Below are positions 44,910 through 53,759 of a DNA stretch of 64,000 bases, piece after piece. The notes beneath the pieces were generated by a model that was not told the DNA's origin, made no database searches, and saw nothing but the letters and a program-made list of their open reading frames with translations. The stretch is from positions 124,001 through 188,000 of the forward strand of contig NZ_SAVB01000006.1 of NCBI RefSeq assembly GCF_004022265.1, given 5' to 3'. Both the position numbers and the translations under genes were made by a program. How positions within the stretch are numbered: position 1 is the first letter of the stretch; every line of letters starts with the position of its first letter. Source of the stretch: Paenirhodobacter ferrireducens. Lineage in GTDB: Bacteria > Pseudomonadota > Alphaproteobacteria > Rhodobacterales > Rhodobacteraceae.

Positions 44910-45533
44910 TCAGGCTCCTTTCAGCCAGGAGGGAACGTTGAAGCCCGGGCACGCCTTCGCCGCCCATTCGTTGTGGCCGGAGATCCGGGTGATCTGGGTG
45001 CGCATGCTGATCGCCTGGATCTGCGCGCGCAGGCGCGCATCCTGCGCGGCGGTGAAATTGGTGCTGAACGCATCGTTCTCGGTCGATCCGAAGCCGCCGA
45101 TCAGACAGATATGGATCACGCCGGAATTGTGCCCGACCACGCCGGCGCCGATCTCGGTTTCAGGGCGCCCGGCGATGACCACGCCACTGCGGCCGATCAC
45201 CCAGTGATAGCCGATATCACGCCAGCCGCGGTCCTCGACATGCCAGCGACGGATCTCCTTGAACTGCGCCGCGAACCCTTCGAGCTCGAGCCAGCCGGGG
45301 CGGGTCGCCGAGCAGTGGACGACGATCTCATGCACGGGATAGCGCGCGGCGCCCTGGTAGATGATCGACGTGGTATCGGGGGCAATGCTGGTTTCCGCGG
45401 GGGCGCCGCTGGCGGCCAGCCATGCTTCCGCGGCGCCTCTGGTCTTCCCCCCGAAAATACCGTCGATGCCACCCGGCTGATAGCCGAGGTCACGAAGACC
45501 CGTCTGGATGAGGGAGAGTGCCGGATTGGTCAT
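44910..45533 (-). CDS. N-acetylmuramoyl-L-alanine amidase endolysin
   Basis: 207 residues. N-terminal peptidoglycan-binding repeat (LIQTGLRDLGYQPGGIDGIF); amidase_2 core with IVVHCSAT (zinc His), WRDIGYHWVIG and SGHNEWAAKACPGFN (second His and Cys). Cuts the stem peptide from glycan at lysis. ATG 45533 lies downstream of the conserved hairpin, the Plys position of Mu. Confidence 0.93.
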   Translation of the reverse strand: MTNPALSLIQTGLRDLGYQPGGIDGIFGGKTRGAAEAWLAASGAPAETSIAPDTTSIIYQGAARYPVHEIVVHCSATRPGWLELEGFAAQFKEIRRWHVEDRGWRDIGYHWVIGRSGVVIAGRPETEIGAGVVGHNSGVIHICLIGGFGSTENDAFSTNFTAAQDARLRAQIQAISMRTQITRISGHNEWAAKACPGFNVPSWLKGA

Positions 45534-45594
45534 GGTGGGGCCTGCTTTCGTCGCCGGGTGGCAGGTCCGGTCTACGCGCGCCCGAAAAGCCAAA

Positions 45595-45615
45595 CCCCCG
45601 GACAATGTCCGGGGG
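45595..45615 (-). terminator. conserved hairpin between activator and lysis genes
   Basis: CCCCCGGAC-AAT-GTCCGGGGG, the same stem as at 33783, 38316 and 13329, followed on the minus strand by TTTGGCTTTT. It separates the activator unit from the lysis unit. Confidence 0.78.
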
Positions 45616-45622
45616 TGCGCTG

Positions 45623-46021
45623 TTACCAGTCAGGAAACAGGGGGAGCGGATCCGGCGGGCGGTTCGCCAGGCGCCTGACATGGCGCTGCGAGATCCCGAG
45701 CAGCCTGGCGATCTCGCGCCGATCCCGGCCGCTTGCCTGCAGCGAGGCAATCTCGGGGCGAAGGCGCCGCACCTTGCCGTTCGGCACATAGACCCTCATG
45801 CCGGCAAGGAAGTGGCAAACCTGCTCGCCGACATCGGCTCCCAGCAGCTCGACGATGGCGCGGCACGGCTGCCGCGTCTCGCGAAACCGGCGCGGGAATT
45901 CCAGCTCCTGCCCGCCGAACTCTTGCATGAGACGCAGCGCGACGCCAAGACCGAACGTTTCGGCAACGTCCAGCAGCGAGTCCGGCACATCATCCAGTTG
46001 GGAAGGCAGATGCTGTTTCAT
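45623..46021 (-). CDS. Mor/C-family late transcription activator (prophage)
   Basis: 132 residues. Acidic N-terminal dimerisation region, YVPNGK linker (Mor/C hallmark), and helix-turn-helix LQASGRDRREIARLLGISQRHVRRL. It immediately precedes the lysis genes, the location of C in Mu; no second Mor/C gene is seen, so one protein may serve both steps. ATG 46021 is preferred to 46066. Confidence 0.9.
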   Translation of the reverse strand: MKQHLPSQLDDVPDSLLDVAETFGLGVALRLMQEFGGQELEFPRRFRETRQPCRAIVELLGADVGEQVCHFLAGMRVYVPNGKVRRLRPEIASLQASGRDRREIARLLGISQRHVRRLANRPPDPLPLFPDW

Positions 46022-46025
46022 TGGG

Positions 46026-46358
46026 TCAGTCCTGACGTATTCTGGCGAGGATGCCGCGCTGCGCATCCGAAAGCGGCATTCCCGGCCTGTTTGCCTGGCG
46101 GATCAGGCGAATGCGATATTCGGCAAGGGTGATCGTCTCATGGCGCCCCCGCGGCCTGCGATCGAGCCAGATCCGTTTCGATGCCTGGCGCACGGAATTG
46201 GTCGGGCACTGATACAGGGCCGCAATATCGCGGACAAGCACATCCGCGAGCCAGAGCACCCGCAGTTCCGCTTCCGGGATCACCGGCCGCCGCCCTTCCG
46301 TCAGGCTCGGGTCCATCCAGACCCGGCGGATTTCGGCATTGGGGATGCGTTTATCCAC
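46026..46358 (-). CDS. hypothetical early phage protein
   Basis: 110 residues, basic; a central helix-turn-helix-like stretch (VRDIAALYQCPTNSVRQASKRI) suggests DNA binding. GTG start at 46358 overlaps the end of the gp16-like gene. Unknown role, in the same transcription unit as the activator. Confidence 0.7.
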   Translation of the reverse strand: MDKRIPNAEIRRVWMDPSLTEGRRPVIPEAELRVLWLADVLVRDIAALYQCPTNSVRQASKRIWLDRRPRGRHETITLAEYRIRLIRQANRPGMPLSDAQRGILARIRQD

Positions 46359-46779
46359 GGCTCAGGGCCTTTCCGCGCGCTTCCATCCGCTTCAACGCTT
46401 CGATGATCGGTGTCGCCTGGTCATAGCTGAGCATGTCGGGATCAACCGCGACGGCATCGACGCCATGGGCGATGAACCGCTTGCAGAAGGCCCGCAAGGC
46501 CTCGCGCGATCCAGTCTCGATGACCCCATACCGGGCGCAGCTCGTCCAGAGAGCATGGATCAGGCGGACATAGGGCTTTGTCGACGGCGGCAGGGCCTTG
46601 CCGGAACGCCGGATCCGGAACCCCTTGCGCTTCAGCTCGTCGACGACGCTGCTGCGTTCGCGTTCAGACATCTGGCGCAGCGACGATTTTCCCGTCACCC
46701 GCTCCAGGAGCGCACGATAGGTGTCTTCGTCCAGATCCAGCTGCTGGCGGGCGATGTTGATGATCGCGAAGGTGTTCAT
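46351..46779 (-). CDS. gp16-like protein (DUF1018)
   Basis: 142 residues: IINIARQQLDLDEDTYRALL, then LRQMSERERSSVVDELKRKGFR, then YVRLIHALW, the standard DUF1018/Mu gp16 pattern. Helical; early gene located before Mor in Mu-like phages. Role unknown. ATG 46779. Confidence 0.88.
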   Translation of the reverse strand: MNTFAIINIARQQLDLDEDTYRALLERVTGKSSLRQMSERERSSVVDELKRKGFRIRRSGKALPPSTKPYVRLIHALWTSCARYGVIETGSREALRAFCKRFIAHGVDAVAVDPDMLSYDQATPIIEALKRMEARGKALSRG

Positions 46780-46780
46780 G

Positions 46781-47044
46781 TCAGTGCTGCCCTGGATCAG
46801 GAAGCATGAGCTGCGGTGGCGGCAGCGCCAAGGCTTTCGCCTTCGCAGGCTTCTTCGGCGGAGCCTTCTGAGGCTTTTGGCCGTCCTGCACCTTTCCGAG
46901 CTCCTCCAAGGCATAGCCAAAGCGCCACGGTGTGCTGCACTCGATTTCGATGCGGATGACCGATTTTCCGTTTTTCGATGTTCCTGTGAATGACTTCAGT
47001 CGCATCTCGGCATCCGGATCTCCGTAAAGGGAGAAGTGGCTCAT
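46781..47044 (-). CDS. hypothetical early phage protein
   Basis: 87 residues with a folded beta N-terminal half (KSVIRIEIECSTPWRFGYAL) and a Pro/Lys-rich tail. It ends one base before the gp16-like start. Unknown function. Confidence 0.65.
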   Translation of the reverse strand: MSHFSLYGDPDAEMRLKSFTGTSKNGKSVIRIEIECSTPWRFGYALEELGKVQDGQKPQKAPPKKPAKAKALALPPPQLMLPDPGQH

Positions 47045-47119
47045 GGCTCTAAACTATCCTCCAGCTGCTCATCAGGCCGCGGCCACCACGCCGCGACGAC
47101 GCCCCGCAGGGCGTTTCGC

Positions 47120-47389
47120 TCAGATGGTCTTGAAGGGCTTGAACGCCAGCACATCGCGCGCGGGCACCTCGACCGCGGCGCCGGTATGCGGGTTGCGGGC
47201 GGTGCGGGCTGCACGTTTCTTGACGCTGAACGCACCGAACGTCCCGATGCTGACGCGCTCCCCAGCCTCGGCATGTTCGCGGATCAGATCGAACACGCGA
47301 TTGACGGCCCGTTCGGTGTTGGTGACATTCCAGCCCATCTCCTCGGCGAGCTGGCGGGCGAGTGCGGATTTCGGGAAGGTCTTTGCCAT
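47120..47389 (-). CDS. HU/IHF-family DNA-binding protein (prophage)
   Basis: 89 residues with the HU pattern: FPKSALARQLAEEMGWN at the start, SIGTFGAFSVKKRAARTARNPHTG in the DNA-binding arm and FKPFKT at the end. Mu transposition needs host HU or IHF for the transpososome; a phage-borne copy could make the phage self-sufficient. Confidence 0.93.
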   Translation of the reverse strand: MAKTFPKSALARQLAEEMGWNVTNTERAVNRVFDLIREHAEAGERVSIGTFGAFSVKKRAARTARNPHTGAAVEVPARDVLAFKPFKTI

Positions 47390-47406
47390 GGTGTTTCTCC
47401 TGTAAT

Positions 47407-47434
47407 GGTTGGTGGTTGGTGGTTGGTGGTTGGT
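47407..47434 (+). repeat. GGTTGGT x4 tandem repeat
   Basis: Four 7-bp units in the 44-bp gap between the DUF3164 and HU genes. On the plus strand it could fold as a two-layer G-quadruplex; the mRNA carries the C-rich complement just upstream of the HU ribosome-binding site. Confidence 0.8.
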
Positions 47435-48084
47435 CAGGCTTTCGCCAGATCGATGGTGACGGTCTGCCAGGGCGCATCGAAGGCATCACGCATCGAGAAG
47501 CGCATGTAGGTCTTCGAGCCGATCACCCGGATCGCATCACGGATCGCACGCATGGCCTGCTGCCAGCGCTCGTCCTCGATCTCCAGCCGCAGCAGCATGA
47601 AGACCTCCCCGCGATTGATCTGGCCTTCCTTGTCGGTGTTGAAGGCGCGCGTGACGATCGCGCGGATCTCGGGGCGGCTCTCGGCCGACCATTCGTTCAG
47701 GCACTCATCGATCAGTGCTTTCGCGATCTGAAGCTCGGGGCCGAAGGTCATCAGGTCGGACACGCGGATCTCGACCTTCATCAGGCCATCGAAGCTGGTG
47801 TAGCTCTTGTTGCCCTTCTTGCCGCCGACGGTGAGCCCATATTCCTGCTCGAGCAGCGCATCCAGTTCGCCCAGGTCGTCGAAGGTATGGCCCTTGAACC
47901 GGGCAACCTGCTCGCTCAGCGCAACGGCGAAACCGAAGATCTTGCGAACCTGCTCGTCGATCAGCTTGTCGGTCGGCTTGATCAGCGACACGGGGCGATA
48001 GCCGCCAGTGGCGTCGCGCATGTACTGCTGGCCGGAGATCTCGACGATGCCGGTCGGGATGGAAGCGGGAGAGAAGTCAGACAT
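47434..48084 (-). CDS. DUF3164 family protein
   Basis: 216 residues: GQQYMRDATGGYRPVSLIKP near the start, YGLTVGGKKGNKSYTSFDGL centrally, then FVLL-type strands. DUF3164 is a recurrent early protein of Mu-like phages whose function is unknown to me. It should not be confused with Gam. Confidence 0.85.
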   Translation of the reverse strand: MSDFSPASIPTGIVEISGQQYMRDATGGYRPVSLIKPTDKLIDEQVRKIFGFAVALSEQVARFKGHTFDDLGELDALLEQEYGLTVGGKKGNKSYTSFDGLMKVEIRVSDLMTFGPELQIAKALIDECLNEWSAESRPEIRAIVTRAFNTDKEGQINRGEVFMLLRLEIEDERWQQAMRAIRDAIRVIGSKTYMRFSMRDAFDAPWQTVTIDLAKA

Positions 48085-48448
48085 TCTTTTGTTCCTTGGT
48101 GGGGTTGAGCGGGCAACGGCGGCAGGCCGACCACTGCGCGAGTTTGACGGGGTTGGAGGTGGACATCGGGGCGGTCGCGTGGGTGCGGCACTCGTCCGCG
48201 CCGATGCCGCGGCGCAAATGCGGGCACAGCACCTGATCGCGGTAACGATCCAGGACGACCGGGCCGAACTTGGCGCTGACCTTGTCCAGCTTGGCGGGAT
48301 ACTTGCCCGAGAGCAGCATCGACAGGGCCGTGCGCTTCATCCCGATCGAGGCGGCGACACCTGCGATGGTCGCCCCGGGCTTTGCAACCTCGTCGCGGAG
48401 GATCTGCAGCCACTCAGGATCAGGCATGTCGATCAGGCGCGCGTGCAC
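48077..48448 (-). CDS. helix-turn-helix early protein with Cys cluster
   Basis: 123 residues: HTH stretch ATIAGVAASIGMKRTALSMLLSGKYP, then CPHLRRGIGADEC...C..C, a possible metal site. GTG start at 48448 with GGAGG 7 bases upstream. Early regulator-like gene of unknown target. Confidence 0.72.
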   Translation of the reverse strand: MHARLIDMPDPEWLQILRDEVAKPGATIAGVAASIGMKRTALSMLLSGKYPAKLDKVSAKFGPVVLDRYRDQVLCPHLRRGIGADECRTHATAPMSTSNPVKLAQWSACRRCPLNPTKEQKNV

Positions 48449-49029
48449 GGCACATCCTCCCCCAGATTGAGGTCGCGCAGAACCTGCTTCGTCGGTTGGT
48501 AGACGGGGGCTTCCCGCCCGGTGTTCTTCGCCAGTGCGAAGAGCTTGTAGCCGTTCGATGTCGGTGCAGTTCCCGCCACGCGGCGCGGCAGCTCAATCAC
48601 ATATCCAGCGCGCACGAGGACCGTCAGATAGCGCCTGACGTTGTCGATCGGGTTGCGATCATCGCCATTGGCTGCGTCGCAGACGAGGTCACCGACTGTG
48701 AAGCGCCCCCTGGTCCGCATCGAGAGCCAGGCGCGCTGGCGAAACGTATTCTGGATGACCTTGCAGCCCGTATGTTTTCCGCGCGGCCCGGATGTGATCA
48801 CCTCGCCGCGTTCTGCTGCCGAGATACCTTCGTCTGTCAGCTTGTAGCAGCCGACCTCCATCCGCATCAGGTAATCCCGCCGCAGCAGGGCTGCAGCGGC
48901 GTCAGAGACCTGACGGCGCGTGAGGTCGAGTTCTTCTTCCAGCTGGGAGATCGTACGGCAGGACCCGTCGCAAAGGGCCGTGAGCAGCGCCGTGGGAGCT
49001 TTTCCAGGGTGGTAGCGATCGACCATCAC
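48433..49029 (-). CDS. winged-helix early phage protein
   Basis: 198 residues with two possible winged helices (TISQLEEELDLTRRQVSDAAAALL and PIDNVRRYLTVLVRAGYV). It directly follows muB with a 4-base overlap. Possibly DNA-binding; function unknown. Confidence 0.72.
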   Translation of the reverse strand: MMVDRYHPGKAPTALLTALCDGSCRTISQLEEELDLTRRQVSDAAAALLRRDYLMRMEVGCYKLTDEGISAAERGEVITSGPRGKHTGCKVIQNTFRQRAWLSMRTRGRFTVGDLVCDAANGDDRNPIDNVRRYLTVLVRAGYVIELPRRVAGTAPTSNGYKLFALAKNTGREAPVYQPTKQVLRDLNLGEDVPCTRA

Positions 49030-49799
49030 AACGCCCCCGTGACGATGATCTCTTTCCCGGTCGTGCGGTCCGTCATGATCGGCTGACCAGCCATATCGGA
49101 GACCGTCACACCGGTTTCCCCAACATCAGCCCGCATGCCGAAGCGCTCGATATGCGCAATAGCGTCAAGGATTTCGCGGTTGAACCCACGCGAGGCCTTC
49201 CAGACATACTGGACAAGGTCATCTGCAACCGGCACTTCGCAGCGGCCAGCGATCAGCGCGCGGGCATCCTCGATCGTTGCGGGCAGGAAGCTGACCTTGT
49301 TCGGGGCGCGGCTTTCGATCTGCGGGAAGCGGCGCAGGTTGTCGCGCAGCGTGCCCATACCGACGAGAATGGTCGGCAGGAACTTGAGGTCAGAGATCCC
49401 GCGGATCGCCTCCATGATTTCACCGCGCGAGGAGACCAGATCGCATTCATCGATCACCAGGCCGAACGTCCGGTCGAGCAGCATCGCCCTCTCGGCACGG
49501 TCCTGCAGCTCCTGCAGCGCCCGGGCAAAGCGGTCACGCTTCCCGCGGATGCTCTTCGGATCAACCGAGAGCTCTGCGAGCAGCTCCTGGATGAACCAGC
49601 TGTAGTCCCAGCCTTTCTGGGCACGCAGGTAGATGCTCCCGGTCTGGGTGGTCCAGCGGTTGATCGTGGTGGTCTTGCCCAGGCCCGGCTTTCCATCCAC
49701 CACCACGAGGCACGCCTCTTGCGCGCCGCGTTCATTGACCTTCTTCAGGGCGCCATAGAACTCCCTGACGTTGCTCGTCTCGACAAAGGTCGGTCTCAT
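49026..49799 (-). CDS. transposition ATPase MuB-like
   Basis: 257 residues, AAA+ ATPase: Walker A DGKPGLGKTTTINRW near residue 40, Walker B FGLVIDECD near 120, arginine-rich sensor regions. It selects target DNA and gives target immunity. The satellite inserted 42 bp from one prophage end, so this protein's immunity behaviour is of interest. Confidence 0.93.
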   Translation of the reverse strand: MRPTFVETSNVREFYGALKKVNERGAQEACLVVVDGKPGLGKTTTINRWTTQTGSIYLRAQKGWDYSWFIQELLAELSVDPKSIRGKRDRFARALQELQDRAERAMLLDRTFGLVIDECDLVSSRGEIMEAIRGISDLKFLPTILVGMGTLRDNLRRFPQIESRAPNKVSFLPATIEDARALIAGRCEVPVADDLVQYVWKASRGFNREILDAIAHIERFGMRADVGETGVTVSDMAGQPIMTDRTTGKEIIVTGAL

Positions 49800-49836
49800 G
49801 CTATGCTCTCCTCATTCTCGGAAAGTTTCTGGTTGG

Positions 49837-52125
49837 TCAGGCAACGGCGCGGAGGAGGGTTCGAAGCGCCTCCACGTCGATGCCTGACATTCTGAAAAGG
49901 TCGCGGGCTGCTGGGCTGCTTATGCAGCTCCGCAGCACCTTGATCTGATTGGCGCTGAGCTGGTCCGGGTGCTGCAGCGCCCAGGCTGCGAGTTCCTCGT
50001 CGGATCTGAAGGTCCGGCGCCGCGGTGCTCCATCAGCGATCGTGTCGACGCGCTCGGTGGCAGGCATCGCTGCGACCGTGGCGGCGGGCCGCACATCAAG
50101 AATCTCGGCAGTCGTCTGCATGGGATGGTGCTCAAGCATCGGCGCAGTGCGCTCGGCTTCGACATCGCGAACCTTCGCCTCGAGGCGCTTGAGCGCGCCT
50201 TTCTGGCGTTTGTCTTCTGCGGCGGCGATACGGGTCCGCGGCATGTAGCTGACCTTGTTCCCGCCATAGACGGCCACGGTGATCAGTTTCCCGGGCTCAC
50301 CGGTCTCGCGATCGATCTCACGCACCCAGACCCGGTCAGCCTGGGCATCGTCATAGCCCACAAACACCCGCTTCTCATGGTACGGGTTGAGGTCGAGGCT
50401 GAAATACTCGTTCGTGTTCCACTGAACGAGGCACCGCGACACGGTGCGCTCGACGTAGGGCCGGAAGAGATCGTCCATCATCTCCGGATCGACAAGGACA
50501 GGCTCGAAGCCGTCTGCGACATGCTGCGCCCAGGCCTCGTTCGGTGTCATGAACCGGCGCCGCCCCGTCACCGGATCGATGATCCGCGGCAGGGAGCTGT
50601 GGGGCTCGTTGTTGTAGTCCTCGGCGCGGCGCGCCACGGCCTCGCGGAAGGCCTCCCAGGGCATCAGCAGGGACGAAGCGCCGACCTCTGCAATCTCCCG
50701 CCGGCTCTGGCGGAAAGCCTTTTGACGGGCCTCCTTGTCCATCCCATCGCCCAGATAGGTGGGAAATTCCTTGGCAAGGGTGATCCAGATGGTCTGGTGT
50801 GACCGTTCGATATTGCCCTTCGCCTGTGACCCGTAGGGAAGCGCATGCATCTTGTCGATGCCGAGCCGGGCCATCAGCCCATTGCCCTCGTCGTCATACG
50901 TCTTGTTCTTGTAGCCCGCCCCGCGGTCTACGTAGAACACGGCGCAAATCCCGTTCTCCGCGCAGGCATTGCGCAAGGCCTCGGTCACGGCGATGACGTT
51001 TTCCTTGCGCGAGATCGCCCAGCCGACGAGGCGCCGCGTCGCGACATCCATGATCGACGTGATTTCCGGCCGCATTGCCCTGTAGGAATTCGGGTCTGCA
51101 ACCTCGGCATCGAATGTGTGACCATCGGCCACATAGATCGTGGTGGGCAGCAGGTCCGAGGTGTCGCGCGACACATAGGCAAGGCGCGAGCGCATGGTCA
51201 GCGGACCCTCGCGGCCCTTGGCCCGCTCAACGTGATCGAGCTTTTCGCGAAGGGTGTATTTGACCTGGTCGATGGTCAGGGCGGCCATCCCGGGCGGCGT
51301 CTGTTCGAGGTATTTGCGATGGATCCTCTGGATCGACGGCTTCGCCGGCTGCGCGAACAGCCGCATGAACCGCCAGAAGTCGTCCGGGATCGGCTCTGCC
51401 GATTTCGTGGTCGCCGGGGCCAGACCGGAAAATCCATGCTCCCGATGCGCCTTCATCCACGCATAGAGGGCCGAGCGCCCGACCGAGGTGAAATCACCGG
51501 CGCGGGGCCGATTGTTTGCCAGAGCCAGAACCTCCTCCGACACACCGAACCCATAGGGGGCTTTGGGGTCGAAGGGGCGGGTCATCGGCGACCCGAGCTG
51601 GATCGCACGCATCGCAGCCGCGTCGAGATAGTCCCCGCGATCGCGCGCTGCGCAGGCATTGCGCCAGGTCCTGTGCCCGTCCTGTGCCACCAGGAAATCC
51701 GCCAGCGCCCCGCTGACCTTCTTCCCGCGCCGGGCAGCATAGCCGATGATGGCGACCATGATCTCCGAGCGCGCTTCTGCCGTGGTCCTGGCGCGGCGGC
51801 CCAGCGTTGCCGGAACTGCCGGCACGGTTTCTGACCGCACCGCAATGGCATTCCGCTCGCGGGTGCTGGTCCGCAGCATCCGCTCCTTCAGCAGCATCCC
51901 CTGCATGTCGGGCAGCAACGAGATGTGGTATTCAAGGCCGCCGCCGCCGGTCATCCCGTCGCGCTTGCGACATAGCGACGGCTGCTCGGCCCAGCCATCG
52001 CGCTTGGCGCGCGCCCTGACGCCTCGCTCGGTGTGCGGCAGTTTCTTGTACCCCCACCGGGCGGCCATTTCGGCCAGCTCGCGCGCGGTGAAGAATTCCT
52101 GAATGGGAAGGGAAAGATCGTTCAT
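49837..52125 (-). CDS. transposase MuA-like
   Basis: About 762 residues. N-terminal Mu DNA-binding domain (FFTARELAEMAARWGYKKLP ... GLEYHISLLP); catalytic rve domain with candidate DDE residues D334 (YVADGHTFD), D400 (FYVDRGAGYKN) and E440 (QAKGNIERSH); then a Mu transposase C-terminal barrel and a helical MuB-contacting end. ATG 52125 is preferred over 52353. It would act on both its own ends and the satellite's. Confidence 0.95.
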   Translation of the reverse strand: MNDLSLPIQEFFTARELAEMAARWGYKKLPHTERGVRARAKRDGWAEQPSLCRKRDGMTGGGGLEYHISLLPDMQGMLLKERMLRTSTRERNAIAVRSETVPAVPATLGRRARTTAEARSEIMVAIIGYAARRGKKVSGALADFLVAQDGHRTWRNACAARDRGDYLDAAAMRAIQLGSPMTRPFDPKAPYGFGVSEEVLALANNRPRAGDFTSVGRSALYAWMKAHREHGFSGLAPATTKSAEPIPDDFWRFMRLFAQPAKPSIQRIHRKYLEQTPPGMAALTIDQVKYTLREKLDHVERAKGREGPLTMRSRLAYVSRDTSDLLPTTIYVADGHTFDAEVADPNSYRAMRPEITSIMDVATRRLVGWAISRKENVIAVTEALRNACAENGICAVFYVDRGAGYKNKTYDDEGNGLMARLGIDKMHALPYGSQAKGNIERSHQTIWITLAKEFPTYLGDGMDKEARQKAFRQSRREIAEVGASSLLMPWEAFREAVARRAEDYNNEPHSSLPRIIDPVTGRRRFMTPNEAWAQHVADGFEPVLVDPEMMDDLFRPYVERTVSRCLVQWNTNEYFSLDLNPYHEKRVFVGYDDAQADRVWVREIDRETGEPGKLITVAVYGGNKVSYMPRTRIAAAEDKRQKGALKRLEAKVRDVEAERTAPMLEHHPMQTTAEILDVRPAATVAAMPATERVDTIADGAPRRRTFRSDEELAAWALQHPDQLSANQIKVLRSCISSPAARDLFRMSGIDVEALRTLLRAVA

Positions 52126-52586
52126 CGCCGGATTTTCCTGCGTGCGGCCAGGGCCTGTTTGCGTGCCTGCAATTCTTCGATGTGATCGTCGAGCAGCCGC
52201 TCTTCGATCAGCTCCGCATATTCGCTCTCGATCACCGTCAGGCCGAACTCGCCCGGAACGAACCCGAGCAGATCCCGGACCTCGGTCGCATGGACGAGCC
52301 CGATGAACGCATCGAGCGGGATCCTGTGATCCTCCGATCCCTCGGAAGACCACTTGTTCAGCATGGCCTCGCTGATCGTCCGGCCCAGAAACCCCGTCAT
52401 CCGGCGCGCGACATCCGCGCGGCTCAGGCCATCGTCACGCGCATCGCGCAGTGCCTGCGCAATCAGCCGCGCAATCCGGTTGTCAAGGCGCCCGCGCCCG
52501 ATGACGTCGTCGCTGTAGCCCACACCCACCTTCGGTGGCTGCCAGCTGAACAGGTCCTTCGTCAAAGGGTCACGGTAGCGGGACAT
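52122..52586 (-). CDS. hypothetical early protein upstream of muA
   Basis: 154 residues. LSRADVARRMTGFLGRTISEAMLNKWSSE resembles a helix-turn-helix; the C-terminus is a charged helix. Overlaps muA and the ParB-like gene by 1-4 bases. Commonly seen before muA in such phages; role unknown. Confidence 0.78.
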   Translation of the reverse strand: MSRYRDPLTKDLFSWQPPKVGVGYSDDVIGRGRLDNRIARLIAQALRDARDDGLSRADVARRMTGFLGRTISEAMLNKWSSEGSEDHRIPLDAFIGLVHATEVRDLLGFVPGEFGLTVIESEYAELIEERLLDDHIEELQARKQALAARRKIRR

Positions 52587-53434
52587 CAGATGCGCCCCAG
52601 CCGTTTGAGAGAGGCAATCATCCGGTCGGCGTTGTTCTGCACGACCATGTCGAGAGCATCATCGGCCAGGCGTGCGAAGGCCGTGTTGATCGCGCGAAAC
52701 TGCCGCTCGGCTGCGCTGACCTCGGCTCCACGCTCCAGAAACGCCAGCGCCCCGGCCACGTTCTGGACGTCCGGATGATCCTTGTCCTCGATCAGCTCGA
52801 GGATCTTCGCCTGCATCGCCGGCTTCTGCTCGGACAGCGCCTTCAGCTCGGTCTTCTTCTCGGCCAGCTTCGTGCCATGGAGCGCCTCACGCGAGGCAGG
52901 CGAAAGCTTGGTCCAGATCGCAACGGCCTCAAACACGGCAGATCGTCCGAGGCCAAACTTCGATGCCATCGCATCAGAGAAGGCGGGGGTAGTGTCTGGG
53001 TCGTCACCAGAGTCCGAATTCTGGATTCTGGATTTTCCCTTCGCGACATTCTTGTTGCCACCATTCGTGGCCTCGGGGTGCAGCCGCAGCCAAGCCTCCT
53101 TCAGCATGGCAAGGTGACGGCAGAAATCCAGCGCAACCATGCGGCGCGCAAGGTTTGCCATCACCTGATCCAGCATGGCTTCGTCGTCCGATGTCTTGTC
53201 AGACATCACCACCGGGATCACGTCCCGGCCAAGAAGTTTGAACGCCTCATAGCGGTGACGCCCATCGACAAGGCGGAAGCGATCTTCGGCAACGGCGCGG
53301 ACCAGAACAGGGCAAAGCAGCCCCTGCATTCGGATGCTGTCTGCCAGTGCCTCGGCATGTCCGGGATCGAGATCGCGGGCGCGATCCTCGCCGACCTCGA
53401 TCGAGGCGAGCGGGATATGGATCAGGTCGCCCAT
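52586..53434 (-). CDS. ParB/Srx-fold nuclease-domain protein
   Basis: About 282 residues: IPLASIEVGEDRARDLDPGHAEALADSI, then GLLCPVLVRAV and LVDGRHRYEAFKLLG, the ParB N-terminal/sulfiredoxin pattern, followed by a HTH region (MASKFGLGRSAVFEAVAIW). Could bind or nick phage or host DNA in early infection. ATG 53434 (a GTG precedes it). Confidence 0.85.
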   Translation of the reverse strand: MGDLIHIPLASIEVGEDRARDLDPGHAEALADSIRMQGLLCPVLVRAVAEDRFRLVDGRHRYEAFKLLGRDVIPVVMSDKTSDDEAMLDQVMANLARRMVALDFCRHLAMLKEAWLRLHPEATNGGNKNVAKGKSRIQNSDSGDDPDTTPAFSDAMASKFGLGRSAVFEAVAIWTKLSPASREALHGTKLAEKKTELKALSEQKPAMQAKILELIEDKDHPDVQNVAGALAFLERGAEVSAAERQFRAINTAFARLADDALDMVVQNNADRMIASLKRLGRI

Positions 53435-53628
53435 CACTTCTCAGCCACCTTCTTGAGCTGATCGATCCAGAAGGTGAGGCCTTGTTCGCTCTCGTTGATC
53501 CGCTCCAGGGCTTCCCGGGCGACGCCGGGGTCACTCGAAACCACATAGAGGCTTTCCGCCTCCAGGGCCAAAAGCCTTGCCTTTTTCGCGATGATGAGCG
53601 CGATTTTTTCCATCGAAAGTTCGGTCAT
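53434..53628 (-). CDS. small helical early protein
   Basis: 64 residues, almost entirely helical (KIALIIAKKARLLALEAESLY, GVAREALERINESEQGLTFW in blocks). Overlaps the ParB-like gene (ATGA). Unknown. Confidence 0.7.
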   Translation of the reverse strand: MTELSMEKIALIIAKKARLLALEAESLYVVSSDPGVAREALERINESEQGLTFWIDQLKKVAEK

Positions 53629-53759
53629 GGGGATGCCTGTAGTTTCTGGATTTTATCCGGGCGTGATCCCGGGCTATTTCGTTGTTCGATCTTTGCAGTG
53701 CCGGGAAGGACGAACTGCCTGACAGTGCTCAACGTCTCGTCAAATTAGGAGGAATCAGG

